Positions 24,635 through 34,756 of a stretch of 35,133 nt of DNA are shown here, piece after piece; positions within the stretch are counted from its first letter, which is position 1, and every line of letters starts with the position of its first letter. The translations under genes and the position numbers were made by a program. The DNA comes from Motiliproteus sp. (GTDB taxonomy: Bacteria > Pseudomonadota > Gammaproteobacteria > Pseudomonadales > Balneatricaceae), in contig JAPHRD010000087.1 of the NCBI GenBank assembly GCA_026196225.1, positions 1-35,133 on the forward strand. Reading direction: 5' to 3'. The notes under the pieces are model-generated. The model had not been told where the DNA came from. It saw nothing but the letters and a program-made list of their open reading frames with translations, and ran no database searches.

Positions 24635-25084
24635 ATGTATCACGTGCTTATGATGGATAGAGATTATATACAAGGTAGCGCTAAGGTCCAGACTGCTTTG
24701 GTGTTGTTGCTGGCGCTTGGGGTAGGGCTTTTCTTTTACGTTTACGGCGTTATCGGCCAGGTATTGATTGAAATTCAAGTGGTTGCAGGCAAACAGCCGG
24801 ATCTTGCGTTAAAAATGGCCGGACGTCTTCTACTTTGGTTGGTGTTTTTAAGCGGTAGTATTTCTGTTGCTATTGGCGGCTATCTTTGTGTTCTTATCTT
24901 ACGAGTCAGGCGATCAGGCATCTATCCACCACCCGGTATGCCGGTCGCCTTTAAAACTCGAATCAAAAAAGATGGTGAAGCGGAAAAGATGGGGAAGGCC
25001 TGTTTGCTGATGGCTGCAGTGCTTTTCCTTCAGCCGCTGTTTGGCCTGTATATATGGTATACGGTGACCGGAGGGGCTTGGTAG
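24635..25084 (+). CDS. Small membrane protein of unknown function
   Basis: A 149-residue protein with three predicted membrane helices (about 20-41, 66-87 and 120-143) and a basic cytoplasmic loop (RVRRSGIYPPPGMPV, KTRIKKDGEAEKMGKA). I do not recognise a family. It is divergent from the export operon and convergent with metG (25 bp between stops). Met7 (24653) is an alternative start; neither start has a strong ribosome-binding site. Hydrophobicity and codon use argue that it is real. Confidence 0.6.
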   Translation: MYHVLMMDRDYIQGSAKVQTALVLLLALGVGLFFYVYGVIGQVLIEIQVVAGKQPDLALKMAGRLLLWLVFLSGSISVAIGGYLCVLILRVRRSGIYPPPGMPVAFKTRIKKDGEAEKMGKACLLMAAVLFLQPLFGLYIWYTVTGGAW

Positions 25085-25109
25085 ATACCCCTCCTGTTAT
25101 GAGATTGGT

Positions 25110-27146
25110 TTAGCGAATTCGCATGCCAGGCTGGGCACCTTCGTGAGGTTCAAGAATCCACAGTTCGTTGCCGCCGGGGCCTGCTGCTAGCACCATGCCT
25201 TCAGACATGCCGAATTTCATTTTTCTCGGTGCTAAGTTGGCAACCATCACGGTGTGTTTGCCTTCAAGCTGCTCGGGGCTGTAAGCAGATTTGATGCCGG
25301 CAAAGACCTGACGGGTTTCTCCGCCAAGGTCCAATTCCAATCTCAATAGCTTATCTGCGCCTTTTACTGCTTCGGCTTTTGCGATCAGCGCGACCCTTAG
25401 ATCTAGCTTGGCGAACTCGTCGTATTGAATTTCAGCATCGATCGGCTCTTTGGCTAGAGGGCTGTTGGGATCAAGCTTTGGTTTCTGCTCTTCAGCTAGA
25501 ACTTCTTTGGAACTCTCCAGCATCGCTTCGATCTTTTCCATCTCGACGCGGGTCATCAACGGCTTGAATTTATTGATCTGGTGATCTTCAAGTGTGCGGC
25601 CGAGGGCCTCCCAGTCCAGTTGGTCGTTGAGGAAGGCTTCTGCTTTGCCAGTCATCTCAGGCAAAACAGGCTTCAAGTAGATCATTAGCAAGCGGAATAG
25701 GTTGATGCCAACAGAACAGACGTCCTGGACCTGCTGTTCGGCTCCCTCTTGCTTTGCGAGTACCCAGGGTTCCTTGTCTGCGATGTATTGGTTGGCTTTG
25801 TCCGCCAGGGCCATGATCGCTTTGATCGCTTTGCCGAATTCACGGCCTTCGTAATAGGCGGCGATCTGATCGCCAGCGCTGATAAACTCTTTTACCAGTT
25901 CGGGCTCGGAGCTTTGGCTGGAAAGGGTTCCGTCGAATTTCTTGGTAATAAAACCGGCGCTACGGCTGGCAATGTTGACCACTTTGCCTACTAGGTCGGA
26001 ATTAACGCGCTGGGCGAAGTCTTCGAGGTTCAGATCCAGATCCTCAACGCGGTTGTTGAGTTTGGCGGCGAAGTAGTAACGGAGGTATTCGGGGTTCAGG
26101 TGCTCTAGATAAGTGCGGGCCTTGATAAAGGTGCCGCGGGACTTGGACATCTTCTTACCGTTAACCGTCAGGAAGCCGTGGGCGTTAACAGCCGTCGGCG
26201 TACGGAAATTAGAACAGCTCAGCATCGCAGGCCAGAACAGAGCGTGGAAGTTGATGATGTCTTTGCCGATAAAGTGATAGAGCTCGGCCTTGGAATCCTT
26301 GCTCCAGTAATCGTCAAACTCCAGTCCATCTGTTCGATCGCACAGATTCTTAAAGCTGGCCATGTAGCCGATGGGGGCATCTAGCCATACGTAGAAATAT
26401 TTCCCGGGCTCCCCTGGAATCTCAAAACCGAAGTAAGGTGCGTCGCGGCTGATATCCCATTCCTGAAGGCCGGAATCGAGCCATTCAGATAGTTTGTTGG
26501 CTATCTCGTCCTGCAGGGTGCCGCTTCGCGTCCACGCCTTAAGCATCTCGGTAAAGTCAGGTAGCTTGAAGAAAAAGTGGGTGGACTCTTTTTCCACCGG
26601 TGTGGCGCCGGAGATAGCTGAGCGTGGATCAATCAGTTCTGTTGGGCTGTAAGTTGCGCCGCAGGCTTCGCAGTTGTCGCCGTATTGGTCTTCGGTTTTA
26701 CATTTGGGGCAGGTGCCCTTGATGAAACGGTCCGCCAGGAACAGTTGCTTTTCTGGGTCGAAAGCCTGGGTGATGGTTCGGCTGGAAATATGGCCGGCAT
26801 CTTTGCAGCGATTGTAGATCAGCTCTGACAGTTCCCGATTCTCGTCGGAATGGGTGGAATAATAGTTGTCAAAGTTGACGTGGAAATCGGCGAAATCAGA
26901 TTCGTGTTCGGCTTTTACGCCTGCGATCAGCTCTTCGGGCGTAATGCCTTGCTGTTCGGCCTTGAGCATGATGGCGGTGCCGTGAGCATCATCCGCACAG
27001 ACGTAGTTACATGTCTCGCCACGCATCTTTTGAAAACGTACCCAGATATCGGTCTGGATATATTCCAGCAGATGACCGAGGTGGATAGAGCCGTTGGCAT
27101 AGGGCAGGGCACTGGTGACAAGGATTTTACGTGGTGCTTTCGACAT
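25110..27146 (-). CDS. metG: Methionyl-tRNA synthetase
   Basis: A 678-residue class I synthetase, the length of the E. coli enzyme. HIGH motif HLGH (22-25), zinc knuckle Cys146/149/159/162 and KMSKS (332-336) are all intact. The C-terminal dimerisation and tRNA-binding domain ([20 protein letters not shown], ending GMRIR) is present. It charges tRNA-Met in the cytoplasm. Its placement divergent from trmA and near apbC and dcd is typical for gammaproteobacteria. Confidence 0.98.
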   Translation of the reverse strand: MSKAPRKILVTSALPYANGSIHLGHLLEYIQTDIWVRFQKMRGETCNYVCADDAHGTAIMLKAEQQGITPEELIAGVKAEHESDFADFHVNFDNYYSTHSDENRELSELIYNRCKDAGHISSRTITQAFDPEKQLFLADRFIKGTCPKCKTEDQYGDNCEACGATYSPTELIDPRSAISGATPVEKESTHFFFKLPDFTEMLKAWTRSGTLQDEIANKLSEWLDSGLQEWDISRDAPYFGFEIPGEPGKYFYVWLDAPIGYMASFKNLCDRTDGLEFDDYWSKDSKAELYHFIGKDIINFHALFWPAMLSCSNFRTPTAVNAHGFLTVNGKKMSKSRGTFIKARTYLEHLNPEYLRYYFAAKLNNRVEDLDLNLEDFAQRVNSDLVGKVVNIASRSAGFITKKFDGTLSSQSSEPELVKEFISAGDQIAAYYEGREFGKAIKAIMALADKANQYIADKEPWVLAKQEGAEQQVQDVCSVGINLFRLLMIYLKPVLPEMTGKAEAFLNDQLDWEALGRTLEDHQINKFKPLMTRVEMEKIEAMLESSKEVLAEEQKPKLDPNSPLAKEPIDAEIQYDEFAKLDLRVALIAKAEAVKGADKLLRLELDLGGETRQVFAGIKSAYSPEQLEGKHTVMVANLAPRKMKFGMSEGMVLAAGPGGNELWILEPHEGAQPGMRIR

Positions 27147-27288
27147 GGATTTCTATTCCAAACGCTGATCAGGTAAACACGGGCCAAGGCGGGGATAACC
27201 TGCCTATTTTTGCAAGGGGCGATTGTATCCTATCGCTGTTAGTTACAAAACAGGGAGGGCAGAATATACGCTCTGTTAGATCAATCTC

Positions 27289-27297
27289 TGCTAGAAT
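27289..27297 (+). promoter_or_regulatory. Possible extended -10 promoter for trmA
   Basis: TGCTAGAAT at 27289-27297 fits an extended -10 (TGnTATAAT, one mismatch) and lies 43 bp before the preferred trmA start. No good -35 is seen. It is the best housekeeping promoter candidate in the metG-trmA divergent region. Confidence 0.4.
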
Positions 27298-27340
27298 ATG
27301 CGCCCGTTTGTTTTCTAATCTACGTTTTCGGAAGTATGCG

Positions 27341-28435
27341 ATGGATATGGGATCGGTAAACCCAGATCAATACCAACAGCTGTTGCAAGTCAAGGCTGAA
27401 CAGGTTCGGCAGTTGTTCACCGCGTTTGGAGCCCCTCAGGTTGAAGTGTTTGAGTCAGCGGCCAGTCATTACCGTCTTCGGGCTGAATTCAGGATTTGGC
27501 ATGAAGAGGATGATCTTTTCTACGCCATGTTTGAGCCCGGCAACAAGCGAGTGCCTGTTCGGATCGACGAATGCCCCATGGTCTCTGAGCGAATCCACAG
27601 CGTTATGTTTGCACTGCTGGACGAGATCCGTAAACAGCCAGTGCTGTCACGCAAGCTGTTTCAAGTGGATTTCCTGAGTACTCTGAGCGGTGAGCTGCTG
27701 GTTACCTTGCTTTATCATCGTCCCCTTGAAGAGGAGTGGCGGAGCGTAGTTGAGCCACTCAGAGCGCAATTCGGCATTGATATTATTGGCCGAAGCCGCA
27801 AAACCAAGTTGGTTGTAGAACGGGATTACGTCATTGAGAAGTTGCAGGTGGGAGATCGGCAGTTTGTCTATCAACAGGTAGAAAACAGCTTTACCCAACC
27901 CAATGGCGGCGTGGCGGAAAAGATGTTGGCTTGGGCGCAGGACGTAACCCAATCCCAGTCTGGCGACCTACTGGAACTCTACTGCGGTAACGCCAATTTT
28001 ACCATCGCTCTGGCTCATAAGTTTCGACAGGTGCTGGCCACCGAAATCTCTAAAACGTCGGTGAAATCTGCGCTTTATAACCTGGAAGCCAATAAGGTTG
28101 ATAATGTAGAGGTGGTCAGGCTCTCCAGTGAAGAGTTTACCCAGGCGATGAATAAAGAGCGGGAATTTCGGCGACTGAATGAGAAAGATATCGATCTGGA
28201 TAGTTACGAATTCAGTACGGTGTTGGTTGATCCTCCTCGTTCTGGTCTGGATCAAGGCACCGAGAAACTGGTTCAGCGCTTTGATCGAATTCTCTATATC
28301 TCCTGCAATCCCGATACCCTTAAACAGAATTTGCAGGGGCTAAACCAAACTCACCGTATTGAGCGTTTGGCTCTTTTTGATCAATTCCCCTATACCGACC
28401 ACAAAGAGTGCGGGGTTTGGTTGGTTCGCCGCTAA
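27341..28435 (+). CDS. trmA: tRNA (uracil-5-)-methyltransferase TrmA
   Basis: A 364-residue SAM-dependent methyltransferase (E. coli TrmA has 366) that makes ribothymidine at position 54 of tRNA. The SAM-binding loop ELYCGNANFTIALA, the DPPRSGLD motif and the nucleophile Cys322 in YISCNPDTL are present. The absence of a TRAM domain and of N-terminal iron-sulfur cysteines separates it from RlmC and RlmD. The frame is open upstream to 27131 over metG, but the ATG at 27341 gives the family N-terminus and length. Confidence 0.95.
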   Translation: MDMGSVNPDQYQQLLQVKAEQVRQLFTAFGAPQVEVFESAASHYRLRAEFRIWHEEDDLFYAMFEPGNKRVPVRIDECPMVSERIHSVMFALLDEIRKQPVLSRKLFQVDFLSTLSGELLVTLLYHRPLEEEWRSVVEPLRAQFGIDIIGRSRKTKLVVERDYVIEKLQVGDRQFVYQQVENSFTQPNGGVAEKMLAWAQDVTQSQSGDLLELYCGNANFTIALAHKFRQVLATEISKTSVKSALYNLEANKVDNVEVVRLSSEEFTQAMNKEREFRRLNEKDIDLDSYEFSTVLVDPPRSGLDQGTEKLVQRFDRILYISCNPDTLKQNLQGLNQTHRIERLALFDQFPYTDHKECGVWLVRR

Positions 28436-28593
28436 AACAGGATCGGGGGACTAGAGCAAGATCAAGAATCTTAGATAAAGGTTGACTAAAACACTTGGTT
28501 TTTTGCTGTCTGACCTTATTATAGGGATCAGCAACCAATCAATTATATAACTCCGATAGTGATATCAGTCGGATTCTGCTGCAGGAGAACACC

Positions 28594-29694
28594 ATGTCGA
28601 ACGCCACCCACGAGGCCGTGGAGCAACTGTTGGTAGGCTATGAGCCCCCTTATCTAAATCAATCGCTGGCAAAGGCCCGTGCAGTAAAGGAGCTGCAGGT
28701 GGTCGATGGCCGGGTGCAGATCGATATGGAGCTGGGTTATCCCGTGACGACTGTGGCGGAGACGATTAAATCTGATCTGGAACCAAAACTACTGGCGCTA
28801 GACGGGGTTGATCAGGTTTCATTTAACATCACCTCAAAAGTTGTTGCTCACCAGGCTCAAAAAAATATGAAGAGCATGGGTAATGTACGCAATATCATCG
28901 CCGTTGCTTCTGGCAAGGGTGGGGTCGGTAAATCCACCACTACCGTCAACCTGGCGCTGGCGATGGCCGCTGAAGGTGCGCGGGTGGGCATTCTCGATGC
29001 CGATATCTATGGGCCCAGCCAAGGCAAAATGCTGGGTATCGCCGCGGGAAAACGTCCTCAGCCCGCGGAAGTACAGAATACGATGCTGCCGTTGCAGGCC
29101 CATGGAATTCAAGCGATGTCCATGAGCTTTCTGATTGATGAAGACCAGCCAATGGTTTGGCGTGGCCCGATGGTCAGTGGAGCATTGCAACAGCTGCTGG
29201 AGCAGACTCAGTGGGATGATATTGACTACCTGTTTATCGATATGCCTCCTGGTACCGGCGATATTCAGTTAACGCTCTCTCAAAAAGTCCCGGTAACTGG
29301 TGCTGTTATCGTGACTACGCCACAGGATATTGCCCTGCTGGATGCCAAGAAAGGGATCGAGATGTTCCGCAAAGTGGATATTCCGGTCTTTGGTGTTATC
29401 GAAAACATGAGCCTACACACCTGCAGTAAATGCGGTCATAGCGAGCCGATCTTTGGTGAGGGTGGCGGTGAACGTATTGCTGCCCAATATGATACTGAGC
29501 TATTGGGGCGTCTGCCGTTGACCATGGCTATTCGTGAGCAGGTGGATGCGGGTAATCCTACGGTTGTTTCAGCGCCTGATTCTGCAGAAGCGCAAAGCTA
29601 CCGTGATATCGTTCTCAAACTCGCCGGTTCATTGGCAGCGCGGGGTAAGAACTACGCAAACGTGTTCCCGGAAATTGTCGTTCAGAACGATTAA
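28594..29694 (+). CDS. apbC: Iron-sulfur cluster carrier ApbC/Mrp
   Basis: A 366-residue Mrp/NBP35-type ATPase. An N-terminal MIP18-like domain (residues 1-85) is followed by the P-loop GKGGVGKST (107-115) and the cluster-binding CxxC (Cys277, Cys280, in HTCSKCGH). It binds and transfers iron-sulfur clusters in the cytoplasm. A clear AGGAG ribosome-binding site precedes the ATG, and a strong terminator follows the gene. Confidence 0.96.
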   Translation: MSNATHEAVEQLLVGYEPPYLNQSLAKARAVKELQVVDGRVQIDMELGYPVTTVAETIKSDLEPKLLALDGVDQVSFNITSKVVAHQAQKNMKSMGNVRNIIAVASGKGGVGKSTTTVNLALAMAAEGARVGILDADIYGPSQGKMLGIAAGKRPQPAEVQNTMLPLQAHGIQAMSMSFLIDEDQPMVWRGPMVSGALQQLLEQTQWDDIDYLFIDMPPGTGDIQLTLSQKVPVTGAVIVTTPQDIALLDAKKGIEMFRKVDIPVFGVIENMSLHTCSKCGHSEPIFGEGGGERIAAQYDTELLGRLPLTMAIREQVDAGNPTVVSAPDSAEAQSYRDIVLKLAGSLAARGKNYANVFPEIVVQND

Positions 29695-29714
29695 TTCGCC
29701 GATCGTCTGACTAC

Positions 29715-29746
29715 AAGCCGCTTGATAAAAAAAGCGGCTTTTTTTT
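29715..29746 (+). terminator. Rho-independent terminator of apbC
   Basis: A perfect 9-bp stem (AAGCCGCTT at 29715-29723, AAGCGGCTT at 29732-29740) with an 8-nt loop is followed by a run of T to 29746. It lies 20 bp after the apbC stop and separates it from dcd. Confidence 0.93.
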
Positions 29747-29844
29747 ATCTGTTCGGGTATGATTCCACGTTTGAATTTTGACGGGAACTGTGGTTCTCGT
29801 CTGTAAAACTAGAAATCCAGTTACACGTATGAGTTGGTAAGGTT

Positions 29845-30414
29845 ATGGGGATTAAGTCCGATAAGTGGATTCGCCGGATGGCGGAAGAGCATGAGATGAT
29901 TTCGCCTTTTGTTGCCGGGCAAGTTCGCAACGACGATGCCGGCGATCGTATTGTGTCCTACGGTACGTCGAGCTATGGCTACGATGTACGTTGCGCTAAT
30001 GAATTTAAAATCTTTACCAATATCAACTCCTCAATGGTTGATCCTAAAGATTTTGACCATCAGAGTTTCGTGGATGTAGAGTCAGATGTCTGCATTATTC
30101 CTCCGAATTCCTTCGCGTTAGCGCGCACCGTCGAGTATTTCAAAATTCCTCGTGACGTGCTGACAATCTGTCTTGGTAAAAGCACCTATGCGCGCTGCGG
30201 TATTATCGTTAACGTGACGCCGCTTGAGCCAGAGTGGGAAGGTCATGTGACTCTGGAGTTTTCCAACACCACGCCGCTGCCTGCGAAAATTCATGCCAAT
30301 GAAGGCGTAGCGCAAATGTTGTTCCTGGGAGCAGACGAGATCTGTGAAACTTCCTACAAAGATCGCAGTGGTAAGTATATGGGACAGACTGGTGTGGTCG
30401 TTCCCCGTACCTAA
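29845..30414 (+). CDS. dcd: dCTP deaminase
   Basis: A 189-residue homotrimeric nucleotide hydrolase fold protein that converts dCTP to dUTP for thymidylate synthesis. The catalytic Glu138 lies in [10 protein letters not shown], and the conserved [10 protein letters not shown] and the C-terminal [10 protein letters not shown] are present. Length and N-terminus ([12 protein letters not shown]) match the Pseudomonas-type enzyme. Confidence 0.96.
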   Translation: MGIKSDKWIRRMAEEHEMISPFVAGQVRNDDAGDRIVSYGTSSYGYDVRCANEFKIFTNINSSMVDPKDFDHQSFVDVESDVCIIPPNSFALARTVEYFKIPRDVLTICLGKSTYARCGIIVNVTPLEPEWEGHVTLEFSNTTPLPAKIHANEGVAQMLFLGADEICETSYKDRSGKYMGQTGVVVPRT

Positions 30415-30489
30415 TTTTCCTCGCAAGTAGATACCAACCAGGGGAGTGGTTTACTCCCTCGGTTAAGACCTGATTGCCTTTTGGGCTGA

Positions 30490-31134
30490 ATGATAAGCGT
30501 GAACTTTCCGGATTTCGAAAAAATAACCGCCTTCTGGTGCGAAGTCATCAATACTATCGATGACCTGCTGGATGAGACCGATGAGCTTTCGGCCCATGAA
30601 ACCATGAGCCACTATGAGAGTTCATTGAAGTCTATCGACCAGAATCTGACCTTTCACTTTGAGCGTGATGAGGCCGATGAGCGGATTGAAATGGTATTTG
30701 GCTGCGACGGCTATGCCCAATCTATAGCCTCAGTGTTAAGCCTGGTGGATGCTGCGCCGATTATCGACGGAGTTCAGGTGGTCGCATTTAATCATCGCCA
30801 CGATCCCTTGCCGGTTTGTATCAAAGTATCTGACGACGAATTCCGCTTGGATGATTTCTGGTTTTCCAGTCGCGTAGAGAAGGGGGAATTCCACCTTTCT
30901 GTTTTCGTAAAAGATTATCAAAATGAAGATGATAACCCGGCAGTTGAAGCGGTAATGATCTATCTGGATGCGCTCTTAGGTGAGTTCGATCTGATGACTC
31001 GGGTAGCCACTCTGAGCTGGTATTCGCAGCCGAGTGAACCCTTGGACCACGGTTTAAAACCGTTAACCCATCTGCGTGACGAGTTTGACCAAGTCCGTAC
31101 ACAGGTTCAGTTGATTGGTGCCACCGTTCACTGA
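30490..31134 (+). CDS. Conserved-looking acidic cytoplasmic protein, unknown function
   Basis: A 214-residue, strongly acidic protein with no signal peptide or membrane span. A helical N-terminus (FEKITAFWCEVINTIDDLLDETDELSA) is followed by an alpha/beta region (NLTFHFERDEADERIEMVFGCDG, VQVVAFNHRHDPLPVCIKVSD) and a C-terminal half with VEAVMIYLDALLGEFDLM. I do not recognise the family and assign no function. It lies 75 bp after dcd and could share its transcript. Codon use matches its neighbours, so it is probably a real gene. Confidence 0.65.
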   Translation: MISVNFPDFEKITAFWCEVINTIDDLLDETDELSAHETMSHYESSLKSIDQNLTFHFERDEADERIEMVFGCDGYAQSIASVLSLVDAAPIIDGVQVVAFNHRHDPLPVCIKVSDDEFRLDDFWFSSRVEKGEFHLSVFVKDYQNEDDNPAVEAVMIYLDALLGEFDLMTRVATLSWYSQPSEPLDHGLKPLTHLRDEFDQVRTQVQLIGATVH

Positions 31135-31617
31135 ACCTGTGTTGAACTCTGGGTTCAACCGACCAATGCAGCACAATGTCACCACTGTTGAATGCGTGCT
31201 GCCATTTAGCGATGTTGTTTTTAGACGCTAGTTGTTGGAACGAACAACCTCTTTTTCTTCGTCCTGATCCTGATAGTGCTGTTGCTGTTGCTGTTGTTTT
31301 TGCTGATGCATCACAGTCCCCTTCTGTTTGTTTTACATTCGGTTAAAACAACTCCTCCAATTTCTTGCCTTAAATCATATGTCGGGCCTTGTAGCTTATA
31401 CTTTAGTTGTGGCTCGGTGATATTTACAGTATGTTATTTCGCGACCTGAAAATGTCTCTATATATCAGTCCGATAGAAAAGGGCGATATAGGGAATGATA
31501 GCTATACTTTCAGTTGTCATACCAATATATAAAGATTTGAAGCCTTTGTTTCTAAACCTTAAAGGGGGAGGAGCGAGTGACTACAAACAATAATAATTAT
31601 TACTACGGGAGCAGAGA
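31135..31617. other. 483-bp region before the chemotaxis receptor
   Basis: Near the left end is an inverted repeat (GTTGAAC 31141-31147, GTTCAAC 31153-31159) without a T-tract. A possible tiny glutamine-rich ORF lies on the minus strand at 31228-31311. The remaining AT-rich ~300 bp presumably holds the promoter of the receptor gene, but no site is clear enough to call. Confidence 0.5.
31228..31311 (-). CDS. Possible 27-codon glutamine-rich small protein
   Basis: On the minus strand, ATG at 31311 opens 27 codons with a hydrophilic product: MHQQK, six glutamines in a row, then HYQDQDEEKEVVRSNN and a TAG stop. An AAGGGG ribosome-binding site is spaced seven bases from the ATG, which is stronger than most starts in this window. 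The poly-Q run comes from a CAA/CAG repeat that could vary in length. Nothing identifies a function, and such short frames occur by chance. Confidence 0.4.
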   Translation of the reverse strand: MHQQKQQQQQQHYQDQDEEKEVVRSNN

Positions 31618-34600
31618 ATGATCCAGCGACTTGGTCGTCTGAAGATTGGCCAAAAACTCGTGTTGTGTTTTTTGGCGCTTGGTGTACTGCCGGCCTTAAT
31701 TATTGGAACGCTGAGTTTAAGGGAGGCCAGCAATGGTCTCGAGAGCTTAGCCTTTAATTCGCTTGAAGCAGTACGTGAAATTAAAAAGGCGCAGCTGGAA
31801 GGTTATTTCCGGGATCGCGAAAGCGATATGGACGTGCTGGTTAAAGTCGGTGGAACCCTACGACAACAGGCCTTAGAGAAATTAACTGCCGTCAGGGAAG
31901 TTAAGAAAAAGGCGGTAGAAAACTACTTTAAAACTGTCAAACGACAGGTACAGACCTTCTCAGAGAATCAGATGATTCGAGAGTCGATGATCAACTTTAA
32001 TGATCGGCTCGATACCTTTCGCGATTTCAATGAAATAGAAGAGGATAGGTTGGAAGAGCTCCGGGCGGAACTCAAGACCTATTACCTCGAAGATTTCACC
32101 AACGAATACAAATCCAACAACAACGGTAATTCACCGGCTGATATCGAAAAGATCATCGATGAGTTGGATGCCGATGCCGTAGCGCTTCAGTACTACTACA
32201 TCAAGGAAAACGAAAACCCAACCGGTTCCAAGCAGGATATGGTGCGTGCAAGTGACCTATCCAGCTACACCCGTGCCCACGCTTATTCCCACGCGACCAT
32301 TAAAAGTTTCCAGGAGAAGTTTGGTTTCGCGGATATCTATCTGATCGACGCAAATACCAGTCGAATCAGTTATACGGTTAAGAAAGAGCTGGATTTTGGC
32401 ACATCTCTGGTGGATGGCCCCTATGCTGATTCCGAGCTTGCCAGGGTGTATAAGGCCGCCAAAGGGGCTTTCTTTAAGGACGCCGTTTTCTATTCTGATT
32501 TCTCTACCTACTATCCCGCCTACGAAATGCCCTCGATGTTTGTTTCCTCGCCCATCATGGATGGTGATGGGGTGGTTGGCGTGGTCGTATTGCAACTCAA
32601 TGTTGATCGTCTCAATCTGATTATGGCAGAGAGAACGGGGCTGGGCAGTACCGGTGAAACCTACTTGGTAGGTGGTGACCGTTTGATGCGGTCAGATTCA
32701 AACTCAGACTATGATCGTTCAGTCGATAACTCCCTCAAGAATCCTGATAAAGGTAAGGCAGAATCGGAAGCGATCGATCTAGCTCATAAAGGTCAATCGG
32801 GATCGGGGGTGGTGATCAACTACCTTGGCAAGCCCGTCCTGTCCTCATGGGCTTCGGTTAGGGTAGGTAGTTTCAGTTGGGCTCTGTTGGCTGAAATTGA
32901 TGTCACTGAAGCCTTGAGTCCTGTCGATGAGGAAGGTGTCCCATTCTATCAAAAGTATGCGGAATCCTACGGGTTTGAAGACCTGCTGCTGATAAATCCC
33001 GATGGGTATGCATTTTACACAGTCAAAGGTGGAAAGGAGGCTCGTAGCAATCTGCTAAAGGGCCCATACAAAGATACCAATTTAGGACAGTTGGTCCGCA
33101 AAGCAGTTAGTACGAAGCAATATGGTTTTGCCGACTTTGCCCAATATGCTCCTAGTGACAATGCGCCTGCCGCCTTTATCGCTCAACCATTGGTGAATAA
33201 GAAAGGGGTGGAGTTGGTGATTGCGCTGCGCCTGCCATTGGAGGGGGTGAATGGCATTATGGCTATCCGGGAAGGTATGGGAAACAGTGGCGAATCCTAT
33301 CTTGTCGGACCGGATAAACGAATGCGGTCTGATTCCTTTGGTGATTCACAGAATCGATCTGTATCTGCCTCATTTGCTGGTAACGTCGCCAACAACGGTA
33401 TCGATACCCATATCGTGAATCTCGCGTTGGAAGGAAAGTCGGGTACTGAAGTTACCCACAATTACCAAGGTAAGTCTGTTTTGGCTGCTTACGCTCCTCT
33501 GAAAGTAGGTGGTCAGACTTGGGCAATGATTGCTGAAGTTGATGAGGCAGAGGCTTTTGCTTCTCGCACCTCGCTGCAGTGGCTGACCATCATCGTACTG
33601 GTTATTGCTGTGGGCGTAATCATTATTGTCGGGGTTATGCTGGCTCGCCGGATTAGTGAACCATTAGCGCGGGCAAGCCGTCTTGCTCAGCTGGTCTCCG
33701 CCGGTGATTTGACCACCAATATCGAAGTGAGAACCAAAGACGAAATAGGTGAGCTTCAAGGTGCCTTGAAGGCCATGAATGACGGCCTAAAAGATATGGT
33801 GTCTCAGATTAGCAGTTCCGCCGATCAGCAAGCCTCAGCAGCTGAACAGCTTGCCTCTATCACTGACCAGACCCGTCACCATGTGCAAGAACAGAATACT
33901 AGTACTGAGCTGGTGGCCGCTGCGATTACCGAAATGAGCGCCACGGTGGTGGAGGTGTCGCGAAATACTTCTGAGGCTGCTGAAGCGGCCAAGGTTGCCA
34001 AAGAGGAGGTCGAGAACGGTAATCAGGAGGTTCACAGCGCGATCAGTGCAATCCATGGTTTCGCCAGTGAAGTCGACACCATGGCGGGTATTCTTAAAGA
34101 AGTGGAAGAAGGTGCCGAAAATATCGGCGGCATCGTCGATGTTATCAACGGTATTGCAGATCAGACTAACCTGCTGGCTCTCAACGCTGCTATCGAGGCA
34201 GCTCGCGCCGGTGACCAGGGACGAGGATTTGCCGTAGTGGCTGATGAGGTTCGATCATTGGCTCAGAGCACCCAGAATTCGACTAAGCAGATCGAACAGA
34301 TGATCTCGCAGCTCCAGACGGGAGCCCGTGCTTCTGCCCAGGCCATGAATCGCGGAAAGGAGCAGATGGCGCAGGTTGTTACCCAGGCCGAAAGCACTGG
34401 AAGTGCGCTGCAACGGATCAATGATTCGGTTGATCGCATCAGTGCGATGAGTATGCAGATCGCTAGTGCTGCCGATCAGCAAAGTGCAGTGGCTGAAGAT
34501 ATCAATCAGAACGTTAATCAGATCAGTGAACTGTCTCGGCAGACCGGCTCAGATGCAGAGCAGATCTCAACTGCCAGTGAAGAGTTGGCAAGACTCGCCT

Positions 34601-34638
34601 CTGACCTTCAGTCTCATACAAGGCGGTTTAAGATGTAG
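31618..34638 (+). CDS. Methyl-accepting chemotaxis protein with duplicated periplasmic sensor
   Basis: A 1006-residue receptor. TM1 (14-34) and TM2 (about 654-677) flank a ~620-residue periplasmic region, unusually large. A HAMP domain (about 678-730) and the cytoplasmic signalling domain follow, with the hairpin tip [20 protein letters not shown] near 845. The periplasmic part holds two similar Cache-like units: [17 protein letters not shown] ... [13 protein letters not shown] ... WALLAEID, then [16 protein letters not shown] ... [13 protein letters not shown] ... WAMIAEVD. A helical segment near the start is also doubled ([28 protein letters not shown]). There is no C-terminal NWETF-type pentapeptide. 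The ligand is unknown. GGGAG precedes the ATG. Confidence 0.93.
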   Translation: MIQRLGRLKIGQKLVLCFLALGVLPALIIGTLSLREASNGLESLAFNSLEAVREIKKAQLEGYFRDRESDMDVLVKVGGTLRQQALEKLTAVREVKKKAVENYFKTVKRQVQTFSENQMIRESMINFNDRLDTFRDFNEIEEDRLEELRAELKTYYLEDFTNEYKSNNNGNSPADIEKIIDELDADAVALQYYYIKENENPTGSKQDMVRASDLSSYTRAHAYSHATIKSFQEKFGFADIYLIDANTSRISYTVKKELDFGTSLVDGPYADSELARVYKAAKGAFFKDAVFYSDFSTYYPAYEMPSMFVSSPIMDGDGVVGVVVLQLNVDRLNLIMAERTGLGSTGETYLVGGDRLMRSDSNSDYDRSVDNSLKNPDKGKAESEAIDLAHKGQSGSGVVINYLGKPVLSSWASVRVGSFSWALLAEIDVTEALSPVDEEGVPFYQKYAESYGFEDLLLINPDGYAFYTVKGGKEARSNLLKGPYKDTNLGQLVRKAVSTKQYGFADFAQYAPSDNAPAAFIAQPLVNKKGVELVIALRLPLEGVNGIMAIREGMGNSGESYLVGPDKRMRSDSFGDSQNRSVSASFAGNVANNGIDTHIVNLALEGKSGTEVTHNYQGKSVLAAYAPLKVGGQTWAMIAEVDEAEAFASRTSLQWLTIIVLVIAVGVIIIVGVMLARRISEPLARASRLAQLVSAGDLTTNIEVRTKDEIGELQGALKAMNDGLKDMVSQISSSADQQASAAEQLASITDQTRHHVQEQNTSTELVAAAITEMSATVVEVSRNTSEAAEAAKVAKEEVENGNQEVHSAISAIHGFASEVDTMAGILKEVEEGAENIGGIVDVINGIADQTNLLALNAAIEAARAGDQGRGFAVVADEVRSLAQSTQNSTKQIEQMISQLQTGARASAQAMNRGKEQMAQVVTQAESTGSALQRINDSVDRISAMSMQIASAADQQSAVAEDINQNVNQISELSRQTGSDAEQISTASEELARLASDLQSHTRRFKM

Positions 34639-34756
34639 TAATCTATAGGTAATAAAAAGGCCGCTATATGCGTAATGCTGTTCGGTTAAGGCTTGCCAGC
34701 AGCCAAGGGCTTTAACTGTGTGATTCATAGACATCCTTTAACTATTATGGGGTGTT

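Noticed and set aside
27131-27340. Upstream extension of the trmA frame
   Set aside because: It overlaps metG and the divergent promoter region; the 364-residue product from 27341 matches the family length.
31447-31476. Sigma-28-like sequence (TCCGATAG with a GAAA-type -35) before the chemotaxis receptor
   Set aside because: Both elements deviate from consensus, and the site lies about 140 bp from the start codon.
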